Counted from the first letter of the stretch, positions 44,810-53,970 are shown. The stretch is 64,000 bases of DNA from an uncultured Pelagibacteraceae bacterium (GCA_902626645.1 CACOGC010000001.1:51001-115000), one strand, 5' to 3'. The notes: generated from the letters alone by a model not told the origin. Program-made: numbers and translations.

Positions 44810-46357
44810 CTATAAATTTAAGAAATTAAATTTAACACTTTTATTTTGCTTTTTAAAATCAAATAACATTTGTTTAGTTTCATCCATCTTTATTTTATCT
44901 TTACCAATGATATTTTCGAAGCCAAAAAATGATAAATTTTTTACATTCATCTTATTGGCGATAAATAATGCATAACCTATAGCTATTGGTACTTCTAATT
45001 CACAAATTTTAGAATTTTTAAAAAAATTATTTCTTTTTCCTAATTTAAGATCAAGATTAAAAACATTTAGTGGTATTTTTGAATGCATTTGTTTTGGGAT
45101 AAATGAGTAAGGCAAAATGTAATCTGTATCTTTTTTAATTTTTTTTAATTCACCAATCACCCGTAGAGGGTAACACATTACTCTTAGGTTGATATAAAGA
45201 TTATTAACGTGTTTAGTATTGTTTAATGCAATTGTATATATTTTATTCTTTTTGACATAATTTTCAATTTTTTTTATATCATTTTTCTTTTTTATTGATG
45301 AACCTATAATTAAAATCTTTTTTTGTTTATTAAAAATTTTAAAATTATTTTCATATTTTTTTTGGTCATCATTGATAGCTAAAAAAATTTTATTTAATTC
45401 AAATTTTGATGTTTTTTTTTTCTTTAAATTGTTTATTAAAAATTTTTTATCATATTCTTTAAATCTTTTATCAGTCAACAGCGTTTGAACATAAGAAGGA
45501 TGAATTTTAAATTTTGCAGCTGCTTTGTAGTAATTATTAGTTCCCCATTTGTATTTTTTTTTTAATGGAATAAAATTTTTATTAATATAATTTTTGAAAT
45601 TTTTAAAATTTGAATATTCAAAATTTTGTTTAAATGATTTTACAATATCTTCAGATTTAGTATTTCCAGGTCCTCTTCCCATGCCTGTTATTGTGCTATC
45701 TATCCATTCTATTCCTTCTTTTTCAAGTGCCAAAGAGTTTTTTAAGGCGTTATTTATGTTATCATGAGCATGCAAGCCCATAGGACCTTTCCAATATTTT
45801 TTAAAATTTCTATACAAGTTAAGAATATTTTTTTTATTCATTGATCCAAGACTGTCCGCTAAATACAAAACATCAGGATTTACTTTCATAATATCCTCAA
45901 CAACATACCTAATTTTATTTTTTTTGATTTCAGATATTTGCATTATGTTAACCATTACTTTAATTTTATTTCTTTTTAGATTTTTAACAAAAAAATTGAT
46001 ATATTTTATTTCCTCCAAGTGACATGCAATTCTTACAAAACTTATTTTTTTTATATCTATAGATCTATAGAAATAATCTAATTTATCTTTGTGTTTAATT
46101 AAATCTGAAGCATTAAACATTATACCTAAATTAATATTTTTGTAGATTTTCAACGATTTTATAAAATGTGGATCACAATAAGCATTCAATCCTTTTGTTC
46201 TTACTGTTTCAAAAAATCTAAATCCAATTTCAACATTTTTAAAACCTATTTCATCTATTTTTTTTAAATATTTGTCTGTAAAATTTTTATTGAAATGCCA
46301 TTGATTGTAATATCCACCATCTCTCAAAGTACAATCTAAAAAATTAGTGTTCATCAT
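44810..46357 (-). CDS. DRE-TIM (HMGL-like) aldolase fused to a C-terminal unknown domain
   Basis: A 515-residue protein. The N-terminal 260 residues form a DRE-TIM metal-dependent aldolase related to 4-hydroxy-2-oxovalerate aldolase: FLDCTLRDGGYYNQW (about 5-19, Arg-Asp), NVEIGFRF, LADSLGSM (about 166), GLHAHDNINNALKNSL (about 195-210, HxH metal ligands) and TGMGRGPGNTKSED. The C-terminal about 190 residues look alpha/beta (ILIIGSSIKK; YTIALNNTKHVNN; LSFFGFENIIG) and have no clear family. A pyruvate-type aldol reaction is implied, with the KdsB-like neighbour activating the product. Not recognised as a known named enzyme. Confidence 0.75.
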   Translation of the reverse strand: MMNTNFLDCTLRDGGYYNQWHFNKNFTDKYLKKIDEIGFKNVEIGFRFFETVRTKGLNAYCDPHFIKSLKIYKNINLGIMFNASDLIKHKDKLDYFYRSIDIKKISFVRIACHLEEIKYINFFVKNLKRNKIKVMVNIMQISEIKKNKIRYVVEDIMKVNPDVLYLADSLGSMNKKNILNLYRNFKKYWKGPMGLHAHDNINNALKNSLALEKEGIEWIDSTITGMGRGPGNTKSEDIVKSFKQNFEYSNFKNFKNYINKNFIPLKKKYKWGTNNYYKAAAKFKIHPSYVQTLLTDKRFKEYDKKFLINNLKKKKTSKFELNKIFLAINDDQKKYENNFKIFNKQKKILIIGSSIKKKNDIKKIENYVKKNKIYTIALNNTKHVNNLYINLRVMCYPLRVIGELKKIKKDTDYILPYSFIPKQMHSKIPLNVFNLDLKLGKRNNFFKNSKICELEVPIAIGYALFIANKMNVKNLSFFGFENIIGKDKIKMDETKQMLFDFKKQNKSVKFNFLNL

Positions 46358-46415
46358 AAATTTACTTTATTTCATTTAAATTGAAAAATTTATTAACAAT
46401 TTATATAAATAGCTT

Positions 46416-48134
46416 TTATAAAACTTGTTGTCTAACCTCTTCAAGAATAATTTTCTTATGATCATCATCAGATCTTCTTAATTCAAATATTTTATCAGAA
46501 ATTGAAGACACAATTGGATTATGTGAAGAAATTAAAATAATACAATCATTTTTAAGAGTTTCTAATGACTTAAAGATCTCTTTTTCATTTTCATTGTCTA
46601 AAGCACTGGTAAACTCATCCAAAATTAAAATTTTTGGTCTTTTATATATTGCTCTAGCTAAAATAATTCTCTGAGCTTGCCCGCCGGATAAATTTGATCC
46701 ATTTTCACCCACGATATAATTAAGTTTTTCATCGTAATTATCGATAAATTTATTTGAATTTGAAATTTTAATTGCGTAATCAAGTTTTTTTTGGTCAATA
46801 GAATTTTCAAAAACGATATTGTTTAGTATCGTTTCATCTAACAATCTACTTCCTTGAGACACATATGAAATCCCATCATACCATTTATTTAAATTTTGAG
46901 AGATATCAATATTATTACAAGTAATTTTTCCATCTTTTGGTTTTATTAAACCGCAAACTAGATTGATTAAAGTCGATTTACCGATACCACTTTCTCCCTT
47001 TAAAAAAATTATTTCTCCTGTATTCATTTTAAAACTTAAGTTTTTAAAAATAAATTTTTTATTATTAAAATAAAAAAAACTTAAATTTTTTATTTCTATC
47101 AAGTTTTTTTTATCGTATATTTTTATATCTTTACCATCATCATTTTTTTTGAAAATCAGTTGCTTGTTAATTTCTTTTATACTTGCCATTGAATTTGAAA
47201 TAGTGCTAAAATAGTTAATTAACCTTAATGAAGATGGTATAATCTTTAGCGAGGCAGTTCCATAAGAAATAATTAAAATAACAATTTCAGTATTTGAAAT
47301 CTCAAAATTTGTTATTGAAAAAATAAAATATATAATTCCAAAAAAAAATAAAATTAAAAGTTCTAAAGAATTTTTTGGAAAATCAATAATTATAGATGAC
47401 CATTTTTGGGTCCTGTTTACTTCTTTAATGTTCTCATCAAACTTATTTATAAAAAAGTTCTTAAGATTATAAATCTTAATTTCTTTAATATAATCATATC
47501 CCTCCCGAATATTTTTGAGTACATTTTTTACATAAAGTACTTTCAAATTCCCAAAATTCACCAATTTTTTTTTTGTTATACTAATAAATAATAAAGCTAT
47601 TAATAAATTAATTAGTAAAGCTAAAAAAGTTATATAAAAATTATAATAAAATAAAAAAATTATTATGAATGTTAATAGAACTATCTCAGAAAATGATTTT
47701 AAAATTATATCAAGAATAGTTGAATAAATTCTAGTTTCACTAAACGTATTCCTTACAAATTCTGAGGAGTCCTTTTCTAAATGAAACTCGTAATTTCTAT
47801 TAAGATATGACTTGAAAATCTTATTACTCATCTCTGTATTAAATTTAAATACAAAACTATTTCTCCACCAAGAAAAAAAATTCAAATAAATAGTTTTTGT
47901 AATTATTATAAAAATAAAAAATGAAGTTATAATATTTATATTGATTGTTTTTAAATCAAGAGAAAAAATTGAAAAATCTAATTTTTGTGAATTTTGAAAA
48001 TAAAGTAAAATAATTGAAAATATTAAAGCTAAGCTAATAGTTTCAAATAAACTATTAATTAAACTAAAAATGACAAACTTTAATTTACTAATGTTATTAC
48101 AATTTGATAGTAATACTTTTATTTCTTTCATCAT
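46416..48134 (-). CDS. ABC transporter, fused permease and ATPase (MsbA/PglK-like)
   Basis: A 572-residue half-transporter. Residues 1-320 contain about six membrane helices (ABC type-1 exporter fold); residues 335-572 are the ATPase with Walker A GESGIGKSTL (about 380-389), Q-loop YVSQGSRLLDE, signature LSGGQAQRI (about 483-491) and Walker B ILILDEFTSALD (about 503-514), then SHNPI. It would work as a homodimer. In this locus it is probably the flippase for lipid-linked oligosaccharide, like PglK; no MATE-type Wzx is seen in the window. Confidence 0.9.
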   Translation of the reverse strand: MMKEIKVLLSNCNNISKLKFVIFSLINSLFETISLALIFSIILLYFQNSQKLDFSIFSLDLKTININIITSFFIFIIITKTIYLNFFSWWRNSFVFKFNTEMSNKIFKSYLNRNYEFHLEKDSSEFVRNTFSETRIYSTILDIILKSFSEIVLLTFIIIFLFYYNFYITFLALLINLLIALLFISITKKKLVNFGNLKVLYVKNVLKNIREGYDYIKEIKIYNLKNFFINKFDENIKEVNRTQKWSSIIIDFPKNSLELLILFFFGIIYFIFSITNFEISNTEIVILIISYGTASLKIIPSSLRLINYFSTISNSMASIKEINKQLIFKKNDDGKDIKIYDKKNLIEIKNLSFFYFNNKKFIFKNLSFKMNTGEIIFLKGESGIGKSTLINLVCGLIKPKDGKITCNNIDISQNLNKWYDGISYVSQGSRLLDETILNNIVFENSIDQKKLDYAIKISNSNKFIDNYDEKLNYIVGENGSNLSGGQAQRIILARAIYKRPKILILDEFTSALDNENEKEIFKSLETLKNDCIILISSHNPIVSSISDKIFELRRSDDDHKKIILEEVRQQVL

Positions 48135-48146
48135 TTAATTTAAGGT

Positions 48147-49256
48147 TTATTTTTTTATACAATTGCAAACTATCTTGTTATTTCCATCTCTTGGAATAAT
48201 CGAAGAAATTGTTTTTAGATTTTTATTGTGCCATTTTTTAATATCCATTGAATAATTTTTTTCAAACATATTAATTATTCTCTTTTTATCAAAGAGATTT
48301 GTCCAAAAAAATCCATTATCTTTAAAACCACTCGCTGGGTATCCAAATGGGGTAACTGGATAACCATTTTTTTTAATCCACTTATCATTCTCTCGTGATC
48401 CATAGTTTATAAAGATGACTTTTTTTTTTAAAGACAACATTTCGTAACCCAATGTAGAGTCTGTATTTATAATTAATTTATATTTTTGACATATCTTATA
48501 AGATAATAAATATTTCTTTCGAGCATAGATAACTTTTATATTGTTTAAATTTCTATCCAATAAATATTTCAAATAATCATTTTTTATGTCATGTTTCAGC
48601 AAAATATGAAGTTTGATTTTTTTTTTTTCTAGATACTTGCTAATTAAAGCTATAATTTTAAATTCATGGTGGGGAACGGGTTTATCATAATCTAAAGTTT
48701 GTTTTGAAATAAAAATAATTTCATTTGTTGAATATTTATTAATCTTTATTTGATTAGCGTTAAAACTCCCGATACTGGTGTAGTTTGCTTTTATTTTTTT
48801 TTTTAATTGTTTTGAGTAATATTCATTTATTGTAAAATAATGGTCTATTTCGGAACTTCTTAAATTACACTTAAGTTTTTTTAAACCTTGTTTAGACTTT
48901 ATACCTGCTTGAATAGCTATAAATTTTTTATTTGGAAAGATTTTTTTTAATTCAAAAAAACCATGATGCGTATCAAAAAATGTAACAATTACCTTTGCAT
49001 TTGTTTTCCTTATATATTCTATTAAATATCTAGTGCTCAATTTTTTCGGCCAATATGAAAAAAGTGCACTTAAAAAAATTGAAAAATTAATTTCTTCACC
49101 TCTTGTATATAATACCGAAAAATTTTGATTGGATAAAATATTTGATAATTTTCTTTTTGAGTCTCTGAAGCCATCAAATAACAAAAAATATTTTTCCTTA
49201 TAAAGAAATTTCCATTTCGAAAATAAAAGAAAATTAATTGCTTTATTCAATTTCAT
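48147..49256 (-). CDS. Surface carbohydrate biosynthesis protein (TIGR04396-like)
   Basis: A 369-residue soluble protein of the surf_polysacc type. Visible: YFLLFDGFRDSKRKLSNIL (about 23-41), VTFFDTHHGFFELKKIFP (about 94-111), AIQAGIKSKQ (about 117), HYFTINEYY (about 138), SIGSFNANQIK, FISKQTLDYDK (about 179-189), and INTDSTLGYEMLSLKKKVIF (about 264-283), the last resembling the donor-binding end of a GT-B transferase. Activity has not been defined for this family as far as I know. It is between the ABC transporter and the SpsF-like gene. Confidence 0.72.
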   Translation of the reverse strand: MKLNKAINFLLFSKWKFLYKEKYFLLFDGFRDSKRKLSNILSNQNFSVLYTRGEEINFSIFLSALFSYWPKKLSTRYLIEYIRKTNAKVIVTFFDTHHGFFELKKIFPNKKFIAIQAGIKSKQGLKKLKCNLRSSEIDHYFTINEYYSKQLKKKIKANYTSIGSFNANQIKINKYSTNEIIFISKQTLDYDKPVPHHEFKIIALISKYLEKKKIKLHILLKHDIKNDYLKYLLDRNLNNIKVIYARKKYLLSYKICQKYKLIINTDSTLGYEMLSLKKKVIFINYGSRENDKWIKKNGYPVTPFGYPASGFKDNGFFWTNLFDKKRIINMFEKNYSMDIKKWHNKNLKTISSIIPRDGNNKIVCNCIKK

Positions 49257-49274
49257 TTTTTTAAATTTTATTTA

Positions 49275-50063
49275 TCATATTAACTTTTCATAATGAATTA
49301 TGTTATTATCATTATTCTTTAATCTCACATCATATCGATCATTTTTAACTATTATTTTTTTTGGATGTCTAATATTTTTTCTTTTTTTTAAATTTTGAAT
49401 AATTCTATTTGAACTTAGAAATATGTTTTTTTTAATTAAAGATTTTAAATTCGATAAATCTTTTTTATTATCGATTGTAATAGATTTAGAATTTTGATCT
49501 TTATAAATTTTTTTTAATTTACACACTTTATGTTTGAAAGTTTTTCTTAAAAAATAATACCTCATATATTCTGATGACATCGGATCCACGGCTAAAAAAC
49601 TTGCTTTTTTAAGTGACTTTACAGATATAATTTCAAATCTCATACCATGTGGCAAAGAATTAACATAAGTAAAATCATTTTTTTGCTTTATATGTTTTTG
49701 AGATATTTTTTTTATAGAATCACCACATGTTAAGGGGTTGTCACCAGTTATTCTCACAAAATGTGAAAAATTGATTATCTTTGAGCAATCTAATACTCTT
49801 TTGAACAAATTTTGATCAGAACCAAAAAAAATATTTATCTTAAATTTACTTTTGATATCTTTAAAAAACTTTTTTTTTTCTAACACTGATGTACATATAA
49901 CAATATCTTTAGGTTCAAATTTCACTAACAATCTTTTAATTAAAATTTCAATAATTGAAAATCCATTTATTTTTTTCTTTATTTTATTTGGTAATCTTTT
50001 TGACTTAGATCTACATATTATTAATATTTTAATTTTGCTTTTATTTAAAAACTTTGATTTCAA
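49275..50063 (-). CDS. SpsF/NeuA-like cytidylyltransferase 1
   Basis: Nucleotidyltransferase-fold protein of 262 residues: ILIICRSKSKRLPNKIKKKI (about 14-33), IVICTSVLEKKKF, FFGSDQNLFKRVLDC (about 79-93), HFVRITGDNPLTCGDS (about 101-116, GDNP) and the SSEYMRYYFLRK helix. This is the spore-coat/flagellin cytidylyltransferase type that activates acidic sugars. It lies 4 nt after a NeuB gene; the two probably make and activate a nonulosonic acid. The C-terminus is strongly basic. Confidence 0.82.
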   Translation of the reverse strand: MKSKFLNKSKIKILIICRSKSKRLPNKIKKKINGFSIIEILIKRLLVKFEPKDIVICTSVLEKKKFFKDIKSKFKINIFFGSDQNLFKRVLDCSKIINFSHFVRITGDNPLTCGDSIKKISQKHIKQKNDFTYVNSLPHGMRFEIISVKSLKKASFLAVDPMSSEYMRYYFLRKTFKHKVCKLKKIYKDQNSKSITIDNKKDLSNLKSLIKKNIFLSSNRIIQNLKKRKNIRHPKKIIVKNDRYDVRLKNNDNNIIHYEKLI

Positions 50064-50067
50064 TTTT

Positions 50068-51063
50068 TTAATGAAAATATTTATTGGTTAAAATTTTATT
50101 AGACAAAATATCTTTTTTGAATTTTTTTTTCTGCAAAATATATCTTTGAATCTCTTTTTTACTTAGTCCACCATTATTAGTTCTCAGAAACTTTAAATTT
50201 TCAAGATTTATTGTAGTATTTTTTAAAAGCTTATTTTTTGAGACTGCAAACTTTCCCATAATATTACAATATTTTTTTTCCATTGATGATGTTGTTTCTC
50301 TAAATTTGATAATATGGTCTTTTTTAAAATATTTTACATATTCATTGTATTCATTTATCTCAAAACTAGATATGTAATCAGGTTTTTTTTTTCTTCTGTC
50401 CAATGTGACATGCTTTTCAATATAATTTACCCCTAAATCAATCGCTTTCGAAGTAAGCAAGTAAGTTAAAATTTTATCATCAGTTAGTGAATGATCTGCA
50501 TAACCTGTATAATATCCAAAATTCTTTATTTTTTTAACTATGCTCAATCTTAAATCTTTAGGATTCGAAGGAAATGATTGAAATCCATACATCAATACAA
50601 ATTTTTTTTTATACTTATTAAATTTCTTCAAAAATTGAGTAATTTCATTTAAATTAAATCCTGAAAAATTAAAAAAAACTTTTTTAAAATTCAAAACTGA
50701 ATCATATATCATGTCATCATTATGATGTTCTGATGCTGGTATTTTAATTAAAAAATTTTTTTTATAATTTTTACAAAATTCGTAACTATTTTCATCAAAT
50801 GGTTCTAATATTATTTTTTTATGAAATTTATTGCCTAAAATCTTTTTCCATTGTTTTTTTATGATTTCCACTTTCTTTAGACCTTGGTACATTTTTGAAG
50901 ATTTATGACATAGTTCATCAGCCTCAAAAATTTGGAATTTGATATAATCTGTCTTGGAACTATTCAATGATTTGATTAATTGGGTTAATTCTTTTTCAGA
51001 CCCGTTGTGTGTTGATGCTATCTCTGAAATAAATCTAATATTATTTAATTTCTTTCCATTCAT
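50068..51063 (-). CDS. NeuB-family nonulosonic acid synthase 1
   Basis: Condenses phosphoenolpyruvate with an N-acetylated aminosugar to a nine-carbon acid (sialic, legionaminic or pseudaminic type). I start at ATG 51063 (MNGKKLNNIRFISEIASTHN); ATG 51081 would add six residues. Barrel motifs: SEIASTHNGSEKEL, YIKFQIFEADELC (about 46), ILEPFDENS (about 91), LIKIPASEHHND, YADHSL (about 192) and NYIEKHVTLDR (about 215). A SAF domain follows (about 275-331). It is more divergent than the second copy at 54044. It overlaps the radical SAM gene by 23 nt. Confidence 0.85.
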   Translation of the reverse strand: MNGKKLNNIRFISEIASTHNGSEKELTQLIKSLNSSKTDYIKFQIFEADELCHKSSKMYQGLKKVEIIKKQWKKILGNKFHKKIILEPFDENSYEFCKNYKKNFLIKIPASEHHNDDMIYDSVLNFKKVFFNFSGFNLNEITQFLKKFNKYKKKFVLMYGFQSFPSNPKDLRLSIVKKIKNFGYYTGYADHSLTDDKILTYLLTSKAIDLGVNYIEKHVTLDRRKKKPDYISSFEINEYNEYVKYFKKDHIIKFRETTSSMEKKYCNIMGKFAVSKNKLLKNTTINLENLKFLRTNNGGLSKKEIQRYILQKKKFKKDILSNKILTNKYFH

Positions 51064-52402
51064 ATGTATCTTTAAAATCACATTTTTTACAAATGTCTAT
51101 TTGATTTAGTTGTTTTTTTTTATGAAGATTTCTTATTTTATTTATTTCTGATCCTCTCCATATCTCTTTCAAAGTTTGTACTTCATTTTTTGGGGAATTT
51201 AAATTTTCTGGGTATTTGGCATTAATTAAGAGCTCAAAACCTTTTTGATTAGTATCTATCTTTTTCTTCAATTCAATCAATGTTTTATTGATATCAAAAC
51301 CTTCCTGACTGGTATATCCAACACAATGTTTTGCTCCCCAATCCATACAACACATTGCTACTCTACCATCATAAGTGATCATCAGTCTTTGGAAAATTTG
51401 TTCACAAGGTCTTCGGCCATTTTCAATGCTAATTTGATTTTCTGTATTAACTTTATAATTTAAATCATTTTTAATATTATTTTTTTTTAGATAGTTTTGA
51501 ATTTTTTGTTTTTGTACATCATTCAAATCATCTAAGTCGCCCCCCCTTTCTGAGTAAGGTGTAACTGTAACATCATCCACATAATTGTTGAATAAATCGT
51601 AAAAATTTTTTAACTCATTTCTTGTCTCGGCTGTAAGCACCATTTGAATTTTAGTAACTGGAAATTTAGCCTTCATTTCTTTTCTAATTCCATAAAAGTT
51701 CTTAATATTATTATAAACTGTCTCAAAACTGTTTTTTTTAAATCTTCCAGGTCTCATTTTTTCATATGTTTGTTTTGTTCCACCATCGAAAGAGTAAATC
51801 ATAAAATCTAAACCTGAATCAATTAATGATTTAGCTGTTTTACTGTTAAGATTCGTTGCATTTGTATTTATTGAGACTTCTAAAATTCCTTTTGTTTTCG
51901 CATATTCAATAAATTTATTTATATTTGGATTCAGTAAAGGTTCACCTCTCCAATTTAATTTTATTGATGGAACTTTTAATTCAGAAATTTCATCAATTAT
52001 TTTTTGATAATTCTCAAATTTCATTATTTTATCAGGTGTTAAAATATATTCCCTATAACAATGTGGACATGCTAAATCACAGATAGCTGCTGTTTCAATA
52101 TCTACACATAGTGGTCCATGATCATCAAAATTAAAATTATTATAATCATTTATTTTATTTTCATACATTTTCTTTGGAAATTCCTTCCAATTAATTCTAT
52201 ATTGTTGAAATTTCTTTTTGAAACTTTCTAGGATAGTTCCATCACTATCCTCTGTTTTATTTTTTTTTAGAAATTCTACATAAGCTTTATTTTCCGTCAT
52301 ATTTTCTAAAAAATAATTTAACCTATCAAAATTTTTTTCATTTTTTACCAATCTTGATGAGCCATCAAGAATTTCTTGTTTCTGTATTGAAAATTCCGAC
52401 AT
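51041..52402 (-). CDS. Radical SAM/SPASM domain protein
   Basis: Radical SAM enzyme, 453 residues. After an unusual 100-residue N-terminal region, the cluster motif CDLACPHCYRE (about 109-119, CxxxCxxC) appears, with LNWRGEPLLNP, DFMIYSFDGGTKQTYEKMRP and VTKIQMVLTAE in the barrel. The SPASM half (about 330-453) has cysteines in RRPCEQIFQRLMITYDGRVAM, AMCCMDW, HCVGYT and the final CKKCDFKD, consistent with auxiliary clusters. Reaction is unknown; SPASM proteins include sugar-modifying dehydrogenases. It is the second gene of the MarR-headed operon. Confidence 0.88.
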   Translation of the reverse strand: MSEFSIQKQEILDGSSRLVKNEKNFDRLNYFLENMTENKAYVEFLKKNKTEDSDGTILESFKKKFQQYRINWKEFPKKMYENKINDYNNFNFDDHGPLCVDIETAAICDLACPHCYREYILTPDKIMKFENYQKIIDEISELKVPSIKLNWRGEPLLNPNINKFIEYAKTKGILEVSINTNATNLNSKTAKSLIDSGLDFMIYSFDGGTKQTYEKMRPGRFKKNSFETVYNNIKNFYGIRKEMKAKFPVTKIQMVLTAETRNELKNFYDLFNNYVDDVTVTPYSERGGDLDDLNDVQKQKIQNYLKKNNIKNDLNYKVNTENQISIENGRRPCEQIFQRLMITYDGRVAMCCMDWGAKHCVGYTSQEGFDINKTLIELKKKIDTNQKGFELLINAKYPENLNSPKNEVQTLKEIWRGSEINKIRNLHKKKQLNQIDICKKCDFKDTYEWKEIK

Positions 52403-52444
52403 ACTTAAAAACTTAGGAGATATTTTTTTGTGTTATATATTGGA

Positions 52445-52753
52445 TCATTTATATTTTTCCAGCTCTTTCTTTAATTCATCATATTCTTTCATTTTTCTTT
52501 TCATAAAATTCAAAGTAAGTTTAGTTCTTTCAGAAATTCCTTTTGGAGTAATTACGTACTTTAGATAATTAATTTTATTTGGTTTTTTTTGAAAATTTTT
52601 TAATTTTACAAAGCCTTTGTTCTGAAGAGACTTGAGACAATAGTTTAGCTTTCCTAAACTAAAGCCTAATTCTTGTGCAAGTTCTCTCTGGGAAAGTTTT
52701 TTAACTTTTTCAATTTTTCTAAGAACTTCAAACTGATCTATCTCTTTTTTCAT
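52445..52753 (-). CDS. MarR-type EPS-associated transcriptional regulator
   Basis: A 102-residue winged-helix regulator of the MarR-EPS group found at the head of exopolysaccharide loci. The helix-turn-helix region is KLSQRELAQELGFSLGKLNY (about 19-38) and the wing ends in LKYVITPKGISERTKLTLNF (about 68-87); a C-terminal coiled coil probably dimerises it. It is first in the minus-strand run of the CDP/CMP-sugar block, 42 nt before the radical SAM gene. Two matching palindromes sit in and after its own promoter, so autoregulation is likely. Confidence 0.9.
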   Translation of the reverse strand: MKKEIDQFEVLRKIEKVKKLSQRELAQELGFSLGKLNYCLKSLQNKGFVKLKNFQKKPNKINYLKYVITPKGISERTKLTLNFMKRKMKEYDELKKELEKYK

Positions 52754-52755
52754 AT

Positions 52756-52770
52756 GTTCAATTTTTGAAC
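52756..52770 (-). promoter_or_regulatory. Operator palindrome 1 (GTTCAA-N3-TTGAAC)
   Basis: A perfect 15-bp palindrome with half-sites GTTCAA and TTGAAC, two bases upstream of the MarR-type gene start codon and just downstream of its predicted -10 box. It covers the predicted transcription start and ribosome entry region. The half-sites are identical to those of palindrome 2, with centres 24 bp apart. Confidence 0.8.
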
Positions 52771-52771
52771 A

Positions 52772-52800
52772 TTATTAACGTTCAAATATTGAACAGTAAA
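52772..52800 (-). promoter_or_regulatory. Predicted promoter of the MarR-headed operon
   Basis: On the minus strand TTTACT (52800-52795), a 17-bp spacer, and TAATAA (52777-52772) form a plausible sigma70 promoter. The spacer holds operator palindrome 2. The predicted start, near 52765, gives a leader of only about 12 nt before the ATG. Confidence 0.65.
52780..52794 (-). promoter_or_regulatory. Operator palindrome 2 (GTTCAA-N3-TTGAAC)
   Basis: A second perfect 15-bp palindrome with the same half-sites, lying entirely between the predicted -35 and -10 boxes. A regulator bound here would block RNA polymerase. Together the two sites give four half-sites in the order GTTCAA, TTGAAC, GTTCAA, TTGAAC. 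Confidence 0.8.
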
Positions 52801-53007
52801 CCCTTAATTTGAGTAAAATACATAAAATTCCTCAAAAAATAGGATTTTCTCAAATTTTTAATACAACGTTAATTTATAAACTTTAATTATTCATATTTTA
52901 AGGTTCATCCTCTAAAATATTAAGGGAAATTTCCTATTTAAATTATTTTAAGAGTTTTTCTAATGATCCTTTATCAACAAGATCTTAAAAAATCATCTCC
53001 AAAATCA

Positions 53008-53970
53008 TCACTTTAATTTGTTAAATTTTTTCAGTAATTTTTTTTGACTATTTATTGTTGGTAAACGCATATTCTGAAGCTTGTATCTATCTAGTTTGAT
53101 CATCTCATTTAACCCCTTTTGAAAGGTAATAATTGGTTTCCAATTTAATTTTTTTTTGACTTTATAGATATTTGCAATAGAAATTTCAATATCATCTGAC
53201 CTTTTTTCTAATAGAATGTGCTTATGATTTTTAGCTATTATATTTTTTAAATCCAAAATTCTTTTAGCTATTCCAGACCCAATATTAAAAATTTGATTAT
53301 TACCTTTACTAGTATTTATTATTTTTAAAATTACTCTATTTAAATCATTAACATGGATAAAATCTCTTTTTTGTAATCCATTTCCATAAATAGTAATTGG
53401 TTTATTTTGCAAATGTTGAGCTACAAATCTTGCAACGACCGCTGTTGAATTTGGACCATATACATTAAAAAATCTTAAAATAGAAAAATTTATATCGTTA
53501 TTTTTACAGTACTTTTCAATCATCTTCTCACCAATATATTTTGTATAAGCATAGTAGTGTTTTGGGTTTTGTACGAAATTTTCTCTTACTTTAACATTTT
53601 TTGTATCTCCATAAATTGATGCCGAAGATGCAAAAATAAACTTTTTTACTTTTTTTTGAGAAGCAAAATTTAAAACCTGTTGTAGGCCCTCTATATTGGT
53701 TTCAAAATATTTTTTTTCATCTTTTTTTGGAATTAAAATCTCAGCCTTTGCTGCTAAATGAACTATTGTGTCGAAATTTCCAATTTTTTTTAATTCATTG
53801 ATATTTTTGATATTTGAAACAATAAAATTAATTTTTTTATTTTGAACATTTTTTTTTCTTCCAATACTCAAATCATCTATAATTGTTACTTTACAATTTT
53901 TTTTGTCTAAAAAATTAGACAAGTTAGAGCCTATAAATCCAGCTCCACCAGTTATCAAAACTCTTTCCAT
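53008..53970 (-). CDS. NAD-dependent UDP-sugar epimerase
   Basis: Extended SDR, 320 residues: VLITGGAGFIGSNLSNFL (about 4-21), IIDDLSIGRKKNV, HLAAKAEILIP (about 70), FASSASIYGDTK (about 112-123), YYAYTKYIGEK (YxxxK, about 140-144) and RFFNVYGPNST. This fits the UDP-glucose/UDP-GlcNAc (or GlcNAcA) 4-epimerase group. A 254-nt spacer separates its stop from the MarR-type gene, and it diverges from the second NeuB gene, so it is likely its own transcription unit. Confidence 0.85.
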   Translation of the reverse strand: MERVLITGGAGFIGSNLSNFLDKKNCKVTIIDDLSIGRKKNVQNKKINFIVSNIKNINELKKIGNFDTIVHLAAKAEILIPKKDEKKYFETNIEGLQQVLNFASQKKVKKFIFASSASIYGDTKNVKVRENFVQNPKHYYAYTKYIGEKMIEKYCKNNDINFSILRFFNVYGPNSTAVVARFVAQHLQNKPITIYGNGLQKRDFIHVNDLNRVILKIINTSKGNNQIFNIGSGIAKRILDLKNIIAKNHKHILLEKRSDDIEISIANIYKVKKKLNWKPIITFQKGLNEMIKLDRYKLQNMRLPTINSQKKLLKKFNKLK

